19,687 nt of DNA from CADCVW01 sp035644935 (GTDB lineage: Bacteria; Pseudomonadota; Alphaproteobacteria; Sphingomonadales; Sphingomonadaceae). Shown one piece after another: positions 1 through 6,752 of this stretch. Below the pieces are notes generated by a model, which did not search any database, had not been told where the DNA came from, and worked only from the letters and a program-made list of their open reading frames with translations. The stretch lies in the NCBI GenBank assembly GCA_035644935.1, contig DASQNO010000034.1:1-19687 (forward strand), given 5' to 3'. Each line of letters begins with the position of its first letter. Position 1 is the stretch's first letter. Made by a program: the position numbers and the translations under genes.

Positions 1-1464
1 CTGCTGATACGGCGCGCCGGGCTTGATCATGTAGGACAGCTTGACCGTGGACGCCTCCGGCGCGAGCATCATCGGGGTGCTGGAATTTGAGTCGCCCGAT
101 GCGTCTAGCTGCCTGAAGACGAACGGTGGATCGCCCGGGCCGGCGACGCGCGTGCTGTTGTAAAGGTGCCAACCCTCGGTGCCGCTGGCGAGCGACGAGT
201 TCTTCAGCAGGTTGGTTTCGGCTCCGCTCGCGATGCGGGTCTCGGTCAGCAGTTCGTTACGGGCGCCATATGTACGGGTGATCGGATGGCCCAAAGGGCT
301 CGTTTCCCGCAGCACGTTTCCGCGCGCGTCGTGGGTATAGGTTGTGGTCGCCCCGCCGGCATCGGTGACGCTGACCAGGTCCCCGCTGGCGTTGTAGGCG
401 AACTGGACGATCTGCTGCGCGGCACCCCACGCCGCGGGCGGTGAGACGATGCGGCGGAGCGCGCCGTCCGGGTTGTATTCGAGCGTGGTCGCCTGCCCGC
501 CCGCATCGGTGATCGTGGTCGATCCCGCGCCGTAGGCGACGGTCGTGGTGCGGGCGACGCCCTCGGCGACGGTTTCCCGCAAGCTGTTGACGCGGCCCTG
601 GCCGTCGTAACCGATCTCCAGGCGTGATCCGTCGGTCTGCGCGACCGAGGCAACGAGCCTGGAGTCTCCATGATAAGCATAGCTGGTCGTGTATGCGCGG
701 CCGTCGGCGATGCTGCTGTCTTCGGGGCTCAGGTCCACCGTGACGCTCGTCAAGCGGTTCTGCCCGTCATAGCCGTAGCGGGTGCGGGTCAGCTGCCGGT
801 CGGCGCCGGTGACGAGGTCCCGCGCGCCCGTGACGATGGCCGTGATGTTGGCGCCCGACCACTGGTACTGGACCCAGCCGCCATCGGCGGTGGTCACCCT
901 CGAGACATGATCGCCGACATATTCGAAGCTGAGCCGGTTGCCGCTGGCGTCGACCTGTTCGGTCAGGCGCGAATAGGTGCCTTGATGATCGGAGTAGCGT
1001 TCGGTGATCTGGCCGCCGCCGTCGGACCACATCCAGTGGTCGGCATGCCGGACCAGCCGGTCGTACGCGCCGTCGCCCTCGTTGGACGAATAGTTCGCGC
1101 CGTCGAACCAGTAGAGCTTCTCGGATCCATCGCCGAGGTGATGCTTCACCGCGCTTCCCGCCACCCCGAACGTTCCGGTGTGCCAGGTGAGCTTCCTGGC
1201 CGTGCTCTGCCGCCAATTGTCGCCATTCTCGTCCGAGAAGTTGCCGAGGCTGTTGTACGTCCGCGAGATCGCGGCGTCGGGCCCGCGGCCGACGAGGAAC
1301 TCGTCGCGCTGGGTGATCATCAGATTGCCGTTGGCCGCGTTGAGCATGACCTGCTCGCCGCTGCGCCCGAGCGCCGCCTGCCCCAGCAGGCCCATGCCGC
1401 CCAGAACCGCACCCGAACCGCGCTCGAAGCCGGCCCCAGCGCCGGTAAAAATCGCAACCATCAT
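1..1464 (-). CDS. RHS/YD-repeat protein, 3' end beyond left edge
   Basis: The frame is open for 488 codons from an ATG at 1464 to the window edge with no stop, so the gene continues to the left. Residues 12-75 (GFERGSG, then GEQVMLNAANGNL, then GRGPDAAISRTYNS) match the N-terminal block typical of large proteobacterial RHS proteins. YD-type repeats follow at about 229-410, for example YDGQNRL, YDGQGRV, YNPDGAL, YNASGDL and HDARGNV. From residue 418, NLLKNSSLASGTEGW looks like the start of a galactose-binding/CBM-like beta-sandwich inserted after the repeats. RHS proteins form hollow beta shells and often carry a variable toxic or adhesive C-terminus; that part is not in the window, so no toxin is claimed. 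I see no clear signal peptide. ATG codons at 1464 and 1461 are adjacent; a stop lies in frame at 1528-1530 and no other ATG lies between. Confidence 0.87.
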   Translation of the reverse strand, partial: MMVAIFTGAGAGFERGSGAVLGGMGLLGQAALGRSGEQVMLNAANGNLMITQRDEFLVGRGPDAAISRTYNSLGNFSDENGDNWRQSTARKLTWHTGTFGVAGSAVKHHLGDGSEKLYWFDGANYSSNEGDGAYDRLVRHADHWMWSDGGGQITERYSDHQGTYSRLTEQVDASGNRLSFEYVGDHVSRVTTADGGWVQYQWSGANITAIVTGARDLVTGADRQLTRTRYGYDGQNRLTSVTVDLSPEDSSIADGRAYTTSYAYHGDSRLVASVAQTDGSRLEIGYDGQGRVNSLRETVAEGVARTTTVAYGAGSTTITDAGGQATTLEYNPDGALRRIVSPPAAWGAAQQIVQFAYNASGDLVSVTDAGGATTTYTHDARGNVLRETSPLGHPITRTYGARNELLTETRIASGAETNLLKNSSLASGTEGWHLYNSTRVAGPGDPPFVFRQLDASGDSNSSTPMMLAPEASTVKLSYMIKPGAPYQQ

Positions 1465-1466
1465 GT

Positions 1467-1479
1467 CCCCCCGAAGGGG
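1467..1479 (-). promoter_or_regulatory. UUCG-tetraloop hairpin at RHS start codon
   Basis: On the minus strand, CCCC-TTCG-GGGG is followed by GAC and the RHS ATG. The only purine-rich Shine-Dalgarno-like run (the G run) is the 3' arm of this C(UUCG)G hairpin, a tetraloop known to be unusually stable. It could therefore limit translation initiation. This is an inference from the sequence alone. Confidence 0.4.
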
Positions 1480-1602
1480 CCCGGGCGGAAGACTTCCTTC
1501 TCGCTCGGGGCACCCCCACGAGCCAGATCAGGAGAAAGGCTGAGATGTTTAGGAGTTTATCTTCATCGCCGGAGCGCGATGGCCGCGGCGGGCGCGACTG
1601 CG

Positions 1603-3399
1603 TCAGTAGAGATCGTAGCGGACGACCAGCAGCGCTGACAAAGTGACGATCATGATGGCGACCAGCGGCAGCCCGGTGCGCGTGTAGTCGCCGAACTTGT
1701 AGTCGCCCGCCGACATGATCAGCATGTTCGTCTGGTAGGCGACCGGCGTTGCGTAACACAGGTTGCAGCCGAACAGCACCGCCAGCACCAGCGGTTCGAC
1801 CGGAATGCCGAGCTGCTGCCCCAGGCTGAACGCGATCGGGGTGCCGACTGCGGCCGCCGTCGTGTTGGACGCGAAGTTGGTGAGAACCGTCACGAACAGC
1901 ATCACGGCGGCGAGCACGCCTGCCGGCGGCAGATACTGCAGGCCGCCCGCGATCAGCTGGCTGATCCACTCCGCCGCCCCGCTGTCCAGAACGATCCGCC
2001 CGACCGCGATGCTCGCCGCCACGAGCACGATCACCTTGGCCGACAGCGCATAGCCGACGCGTTCGAACTTGACGCAGCCGGTGACGAACATGGCGATCGC
2101 GCCGCCCAAGGCGGAGATCGCGATCGGCACCAGCCCGATGCTCGCCGGCACCACCGCCCCCGCCATGATCGCCAGCGCCAGCGGGGCCTTGGCCGTGCGC
2201 GGCGCTTCCTTGGCGCCCTCCAGCAGGAGCAGGTCTTCGGCACGCGCGAAGCTCTGCAGGTTCGCTATCGTCCCCGTGGCCAGGATGATGTCGCCTTCCA
2301 CAAACGGCGCTTCGGCGCTCTGCTCACGCTCCCCGCCACGAAAGCCTCGCGGCTGATGCAGGCCCAGAATGGCGACGTCGTACGTGTCGGCGACCCCGGC
2401 CGTCGCGATCCGCTTGCCGATCAGTCCGGAGCCCGGCGCGATCGACATTTCGGCAATCGCAAGATCCTCGCCCGTCTTGCCGTAACCGGCCTTGAGCCTT
2501 TCCAGCAGCCAGGCGGGCGCGGCGCTCGCACCCAGGACGCGCTGCGCTTCCTCGAGGGCTTCGTGCGTCGCGGTGACGCCGATCCGGGATCCCGGGGTCA
2601 GCTGCGCATCGGCCGGCAGGCCGTTGAAGGTGAGATCGCCGATGGCGGCCTGCAGCTTGCCGACCGGCTTGCCGAGCGCCGCGGCGGCGCCCCCGATCCG
2701 GAGCGTCGCGAAAAATCGGCGTGCCGCATGATCCGTGTCGCTCGAATTGTCCGGCAGCAGGCGGGGCATGACCAGCCAGATGAACGGCAGCGCGACCGCC
2801 GCCGCCATCAGCACGATCGGGGTGAATTCGAATACCGCCATCTGCCGCATGCCCATGTCGCTTGCGATCGAGACCACGAGCAGGTTGGTCGACGTGCCGA
2901 TCGTCGTCGCCATGCCGCCGATCAGGATCGCGCTGTTGACGGGGATCAGCGTCTTGGACGCCGGCATGCCGCCACGCGCCGCCAGCGAGACCAGGATCGG
3001 CAGCATCAGCACCAGCACCGGCGTGTCGTTGACCATCATGCTGAGCGCCATTGCGAGCAGCAGGGTGACGAGCAGCCCGACCTGCTGGTTGAGCCGCCAC
3101 ATCCGCGTCAGCATCCGCGCGGCGGGCTCGAGCGCACCGGTGGTCACCAGCCCGCGCCCCATCACCATCAACGCGCAAATGGTGATCAGCGCGTAGTGTC
3201 CGAAGCCTGCAAAGGCGAGCTTGAGCCCGTCCGTCGGTTGCTGCCCCGGCAGCGGAAAGGAATACAGGCCAAGCGCGATGGCGCTGATGGTCAGAAGCGA
3301 GATGATCTCCACCCGGGCGCGCCCGGATGCGAAGCCGTAGAACATGAGCACCGTCAGCAGGATCGCTGCTGCCGCATGCGCTGGCGGAAGAGTGCTCAT
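1603..3399 (-). CDS. SLC13/DASS family permease with RCK_C domains
   Basis: This is a predicted inner-membrane anion symporter of the SLC13/DASS type, a family that moves sulfate, dicarboxylates and similar anions, usually with Na+. With the start used here it has 598 residues. The first membrane half contains NDTPVLVLMLP (124-134) and GTSTNLL (168-174). The second half contains the SNTTAA motif (511-516) and CNLCYATPVAYQTNML near the C-terminus, the paired family signatures. Between them are two soluble TrkA_C/RCK_C-like segments (about 229-293 and 311-393), including the GSGLIGKRI and EGDIILATG blocks. The frame opens upstream to 3450, but the ATG at 3399 is preceded by AAGGCGGG and leads directly into the first hydrophobic helix, so I prefer it. 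The substrate cannot be read from sequence. The gene is divergent from the MscS gene. Confidence 0.9.
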   Translation of the reverse strand: MSTLPPAHAAAAILLTVLMFYGFASGRARVEIISLLTISAIALGLYSFPLPGQQPTDGLKLAFAGFGHYALITICALMVMGRGLVTTGALEPAARMLTRMWRLNQQVGLLVTLLLAMALSMMVNDTPVLVLMLPILVSLAARGGMPASKTLIPVNSAILIGGMATTIGTSTNLLVVSIASDMGMRQMAVFEFTPIVLMAAAVALPFIWLVMPRLLPDNSSDTDHAARRFFATLRIGGAAAALGKPVGKLQAAIGDLTFNGLPADAQLTPGSRIGVTATHEALEEAQRVLGASAAPAWLLERLKAGYGKTGEDLAIAEMSIAPGSGLIGKRIATAGVADTYDVAILGLHQPRGFRGGEREQSAEAPFVEGDIILATGTIANLQSFARAEDLLLLEGAKEAPRTAKAPLALAIMAGAVVPASIGLVPIAISALGGAIAMFVTGCVKFERVGYALSAKVIVLVAASIAVGRIVLDSGAAEWISQLIAGGLQYLPPAGVLAAVMLFVTVLTNFASNTTAAAVGTPIAFSLGQQLGIPVEPLVLAVLFGCNLCYATPVAYQTNMLIMSAGDYKFGDYTRTGLPLVAIMIVTLSALLVVRYDLY

Positions 3400-3539
3400 G
3401 ACCCGCCTTAGAGGCCAAGGCCGGCAACCGGCAACGTCCGTGACCGGCAACGCCCACTACGCGCGGTTGTCCTGCCGTCCCGACTTCCGCAACGGCGTAT
3501 GCGGTTGCGCCCAAGCGCGGGACCGGCGAAAACCTCGCG
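3400..3539. promoter_or_regulatory. Divergent promoter region, SLC13 / MscS
   Basis: This 140-bp region separates two outward-facing genes and must carry at least one promoter. Three copies of CCGGCAA occur at 3421-3427, 3428-3434 and 3444-3450; the last two extend to CCGGCAACG. I could not identify a convincing -35/-10 pair. Confidence 0.4.
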
Positions 3540-4409
3540 ATGAACGCGCTCGAAATCCTCAACACTCGTTTCGAGGAGCTCCTCGCCGGGTTCATCCGCA
3601 TCTTGCCGCAGCTCGGGCTGGCGCTGCTGATCGTCGGCATCACATGGTTGGCGGCAAAGTTCGCGCATCGCATCTCGTCGCGCCTGCTGCGCCGCGTCGA
3701 TATCCGCCGGACCTTGGTCAATCTCGTCGAAACGCTGACCGGTGTCGTGATCTGGACGATCGGGCTGCTGATCGCGGCCACCGTGCTGTTCCCCGGGATC
3801 ACGCCCGCCAACATGCTGGCGGTGCTGGGGCTCGGCTCGGTCGCGATCGGGTTCGCGTTCAAGGACATCTTCGAAAACTTCCTCGCGGGCATCCTCATCA
3901 TGCTGCGCAAGAAGATGCAGATTGGCGACGTTATCGAATGCGAGTCGGTCGAGGGCCGGGTCGAGCAGATCACGCTGCGCGACACCTATCTTCGCCACCT
4001 CAGCAACGAACTGGTGCTCGTCCCCAACGCGTATCTTTTCAAGAATCCGCTTAAGATCCTGACCGACGAGCCACTGCGCCGGCACGAGGTCGAGGTTGGC
4101 GTCGCCTACGATGTCGATCTGGATGCCGCCCTCGACGTCATCTCCCGCGCCGTGGCAGCGGCGGAAGGCGTCGACGGCAACCGTCCAGTTGAAGTGTTCG
4201 CCAGGGAGTTCGGCGAAAGCTCGATCGACTTCCTGGTTCGCTGGTGGGCCGGATCGACGCCGCTCCAGGCTCATGCCAGCCGCGACGCGGTCGTTCGCTC
4301 GATCAAGCGCGCGCTCGACGAGGCGGGGATGGAAATTCCGTTCCCGCAGCGCACGATGACCTTCCGGGACAAGCTGCGCGTCGAGCCGGCGCCGGGCGGA
4401 AACGGCTGA
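3540..4409 (+). CDS. Small mechanosensitive channel, MscS family
   Basis: The 289-residue product fits the minimal three-helix MscS class, channels that open on membrane tension and release solutes during hypo-osmotic shock. Hydrophobic segments lie at about 21-40 and 64-84. The pore-lining TM3 with its Ala/Gly packing is at 92-122 (AVLGLGSVAIGFAFKDIFENFLAG). The MscS beta domain follows with GDVIECESVEGRVEQI and the LVPNAYLFKNP stretch at 159-170, and the alpha/beta C-terminal domain ends near 270. The start ATG has no strong Shine-Dalgarno sequence, but the N-terminus has the expected length. The DUF389 gene begins 83 bp downstream on the same strand, so the two may be co-transcribed. Together with the SLC13 permease, this part of the window is rich in ion and solute membrane proteins. 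Confidence 0.93.
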   Translation: MNALEILNTRFEELLAGFIRILPQLGLALLIVGITWLAAKFAHRISSRLLRRVDIRRTLVNLVETLTGVVIWTIGLLIAATVLFPGITPANMLAVLGLGSVAIGFAFKDIFENFLAGILIMLRKKMQIGDVIECESVEGRVEQITLRDTYLRHLSNELVLVPNAYLFKNPLKILTDEPLRRHEVEVGVAYDVDLDAALDVISRAVAAAEGVDGNRPVEVFAREFGESSIDFLVRWWAGSTPLQAHASRDAVVRSIKRALDEAGMEIPFPQRTMTFRDKLRVEPAPGGNG

Positions 4410-4492
4410 CGGCGCAGCAGCGGCGGCCCTGTCCAGCGTCGCGGCGCTCGCTTATTGCGTGAGGCCGGCCACCGCTTCGGAGATCGTATCGC

Positions 4493-5992
4493 TTGGACGC
4501 TGTGACTTCGGCGGGGGGACCCGCGGGCTTGCACCGCTGGTGGCGGCGCCAAGCCGTGGCGTCCGTCGATCATGTGGATGTGATCCGCAAGGTCGAGGAC
4601 GAGGCGGTCTGGTCGCCCCGATACCTGTTCATGACATTGATGTCGGCGGGGATCGCCCTGCTGGGGCTGCTGCTGTCCTCGCCCGCGGTGGTGATCGGCG
4701 CGATGCTCATCTCGCCGCTGATGGGGCCGATCCTCGGCATGGGGTTCGCTTTGGCGGTGTTCGACTTTCGCGAGTTCCGCCGCGCCGCCACGGCGCTCGC
4801 TCTCGGATCGGCGGCCGCCATTCTGTTCACCGCCGCGATCGTGCTCGTCTCGCCGCTGCAGACGGTGACCGCAGAGATCGCGGTTCGAACGCGGCCCAAT
4901 CTGTTCGACCTGCTCGTCGCGCTCTTTTCCGCGCTCGCCGGATCCTACGCCATGATCCGGGGGCGCAGCGGCACCATCGTCGGCGTGGCGATCGCAACCG
5001 CGCTGATGCCGCCCCTGGCGGTGGTCGGCTTCGGCCTGGCGACATGGAACCAGGCGGTGTTCGGCGGCGCGCTGCTGCTGTTCATCACCAACATGGTCAC
5101 GATCGCGCTTACCGCCACGGTGATGGCGCGGCTCTACGGTTTCGCGGCCCACCTCTCGCCGCGCCAGTCCGGCCTGCAGGCCGTGCTGCTCGTGATCGTG
5201 CTGGCCGCGCTGGCGGTCCCCCTGGCTTTGGCGCTGAAGCAGATCGCCTGGGAAACCGTCGCTTCCCGGCAGATCCGCGACGCCGTGCTGCAACCCTTCA
5301 CTCAAGCCGCGCGGTTAAGCCAGATCGACATCGATTACGACACCCGGCCGATGCGCGTCCGCGCCGTTGTGCTCACGCCCGCCTTCGCGCGCGATGCCAA
5401 CCGGCGCGTTTCGGCGGCGCTTCAGGCGCAGTTCGAACGCCCGCTCGACCTTCACATCGACCAGCTCCGCGTCGGCGGAGAGTCGCGCAGCGTGGAAGGC
5501 GAACAGATCGCCGCCGCGCAGAGCGCGGACGCGCGGCAGCGAAGCGAAGCGCAGAACGAGGTCCGCGAACGGCTCGCCACCATGGCCGGCGTCGAACCCT
5601 CGGAGGTGACCGTGGACCCGGCCCAGCGGCGCGCGATGGTTCGTGCCGCTCCTCTCCCCGGCGCGGCCTTGGCCACGTACCGGGCACTGGAGGAGCGCGC
5701 CGCCGCGGGCCTGGAGGGTTGGGCCGTGGCGCTGATCCCGCCGCTGCTCGACCTGCCCTCGCCGCCGTTCGGCGCAGGACCGCTCGACGAGGACGCGGCC
5801 GCGTCGGTGGCGCTCGCGGCCTGGGCTGCGCGTCGCCTGGGCAACCCCGTGGAAGTCACCGGCTCCGAAACGGCGGCCGCGCCCGTCGCCGACGCGCTCG
5901 CCGCCGCCGGCGTTTCCGTACGCATGACGGGGAAGCCCGGCCGCGTGAGCATCCGCTGGGCTCCACCCACAACTGTCCAGCCGGGCGGCTGA
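4493..5992 (+). CDS. DUF389 domain membrane protein
   Basis: This is a 499-residue member of the DUF389 (TIGR00341-like) family, membrane proteins of unknown function. The hallmark block SSPAVVIGAMLISPLMGPI lies at 62-80. A second conserved block (GVAIATALMPPLAVVGFG) lies at 164-181. About five to six hydrophobic helices occur between 45 and 250. The C-terminal half (about 270-499) is soluble and Ala/Arg-rich, with two alpha/beta-like stretches; a late segment (NPVEVTGSETAA...VADALAAAGVSV) resembles the fold pattern of OmpA-like or BON-like modules, which is speculative. The start is a TTG with GGAG about 10 bases upstream; a GTG at 4502 is an alternative, and the first ATG lies too deep in the domain. 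An in-frame stop at 4460-4462 limits extension. It probably follows the MscS gene in one transcript and converges on the DUF202 gene. Confidence 0.88.
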   Translation: MDAVTSAGGPAGLHRWWRRQAVASVDHVDVIRKVEDEAVWSPRYLFMTLMSAGIALLGLLLSSPAVVIGAMLISPLMGPILGMGFALAVFDFREFRRAATALALGSAAAILFTAAIVLVSPLQTVTAEIAVRTRPNLFDLLVALFSALAGSYAMIRGRSGTIVGVAIATALMPPLAVVGFGLATWNQAVFGGALLLFITNMVTIALTATVMARLYGFAAHLSPRQSGLQAVLLVIVLAALAVPLALALKQIAWETVASRQIRDAVLQPFTQAARLSQIDIDYDTRPMRVRAVVLTPAFARDANRRVSAALQAQFERPLDLHIDQLRVGGESRSVEGEQIAAAQSADARQRSEAQNEVRERLATMAGVEPSEVTVDPAQRRAMVRAAPLPGAALATYRALEERAAAGLEGWAVALIPPLLDLPSPPFGAGPLDEDAAASVALAAWAARRLGNPVEVTGSETAAAPVADALAAAGVSVRMTGKPGRVSIRWAPPTTVQPGG

Positions 5993-6030
5993 CCGCCCTG
6001 CCGCCTGCGACTAAAGCGTAACCCCGCGTC

Positions 6031-6402
6031 CTAGATCAGAAGCCAGATCGCGCCGATCAACGCGACGGTCGCAAGCACAATGCCGCCCGTCAGCAGCCGG
6101 AGGTGGTTCGGTCTAAAGGTCTCGACCTCATGGCTGCTCAGCCGCTTGATCACTCCGCTCGCACGGTTCTCCGCGACGAGGATCACGAAGATCGCGATCA
6201 GGAGAAAGGCGGTTGAGATGAGCTTTGGAAGCCAAAGCGGCTCCAGCGTTTTGAACAGGGCGTTGAAGCCCAGCGCGATCCCGATGGCCGCAAAGGCGGT
6301 TCGCGCCCAACCGGCAAACGTCCGCTCATTGGCCAGCAACGTCCGGTCCTCCGCCAGATCGGTCCTGCTGTCGGCCAACTCCGTCCGCTTCTCACCAGTC
6401 AC
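6031..6402 (-). CDS. DUF202 family small membrane protein
   Basis: The 123-residue product carries a DUF202 domain (the YidH-like family of small inner-membrane proteins, function unknown). It begins with a charged stretch, TELADSRTDLAEDRTLLANERTF, in which the DRTLLANERTFAGWART signature is plain. Three hydrophobic helices follow at about 30-50, 58-77 and 103-123. The reading frame stays open upstream to 6747, but that extension is Arg-rich and low in hydrophobic pattern. The GTG at 6402 has a perfect GGAGG six bases ahead and places the signature near the N-terminus as in relatives. The GTG overlaps by four bases with the stop codon of a YihY-like remnant (GTGA), so this gene may once have been the second gene of an operon. 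Confidence 0.87.
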   Translation of the reverse strand: MTGEKRTELADSRTDLAEDRTLLANERTFAGWARTAFAAIGIALGFNALFKTLEPLWLPKLISTAFLLIAIFVILVAENRASGVIKRLSSHEVETFRPNHLRLLTGGIVLATVALIGAIWLLI

Positions 6403-6545
6403 GACAAACCTCCGGGCGCGCACCCCCGCCTGGTCAGCAACGCCGACTGACGCGCGACCTCGGGATTGAGCTTGGCGCCATACAGCATCGCGAACTCCGA
6501 CAGGTACAACCAAAGCTGAAGAACGAAAGCGGCGGCAAGAGCCAC
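6399..6545 (-). pseudogene. Possible C-terminal remnant of YihY/BrkB-type membrane protein
   Basis: A 48-codon stretch ends at TGA 6399-6401, four bases into the DUF202 gene. Its first part reads VALAAAFVLQLWLYLSEFAM and continues LYGAKLNPEVARQ. This resembles the last transmembrane helix and the LLGAELNAE-type motif at the C-terminus of YihY/BrkB family proteins (formerly annotated as ribonuclease BN). Upstream of about 6546 the same frame turns into Arg/Pro-rich sequence with no family resemblance, and I find no usable start with a ribosome site. I read it as the tail of a gene whose 5' part was lost, leaving the translationally coupled DUF202 gene behind. The call rests on motif memory over about 35 residues, so it is tentative. 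Confidence 0.4.
6409..6413 (-). promoter_or_regulatory. Ribosome binding site for DUF202 gene
   Basis: GGAGG on the minus strand, six bases before the GTG at 6402. It decides the start: it excludes the 115-codon upstream extension of the open frame. Confidence 0.75.
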
Positions 6546-6752
6546 TCGCGACCTTGATGGCGCGTCGCAACGGCGTGGCCACCCAGCCTGCGCTTGGCCA
6601 GCCCTGAGCTGAGGGTTGCGCCCGCGGAAGCGCCCCGCCTATGATTGTCCACCGAAGCATTCGACAGCCTTCTCCTGCTCGAGCTTGGCCAAGCGCGGTC
6701 GTGCACCCGTGCGACCCGGGGTCGGCCGCTCCCGCCATTGGAAACAAACCCG
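6546..6752. other. Intergenic stretch with no recognised gene
   Basis: With the remnant above, this forms a 350-bp gap between the divergent DUF202 and GNAT-nitrilase starts. It should hold the promoter of the GNAT-nitrilase gene and probably one for DUF202. Open frames on both strands exist here but are Arg/Ser/Pro-rich with no motif. I see no convincing promoter hexamers, hairpin or RNA gene. Confidence 0.4.

Noticed and set aside
767..1969. Long minus-strand open frame (400 codons)
   Set aside because: It spans the RHS and SLC13 genes in another frame and reads as Arg/His/Pro-rich translation without motifs, typical of GC-rich shadow frames.
2324..3985. Minus-strand open frame of 553 codons across the SLC13 and MscS genes
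   Set aside because: It overlaps two well-supported genes in the wrong frames and has no domain signature.
4459..6021. Plus-strand open frame of 520 codons over DUF389
   Set aside because: It is the alternative frame of the DUF389 gene, dominated by Arg/Gly/Pro; the DUF389 frame holds the helices and family motifs.
6403..6747. N-terminal extension of the DUF202 protein by 115 residues
   Set aside because: The extension has no family resemblance, and a GGAGG site places the start at the GTG at 6402.
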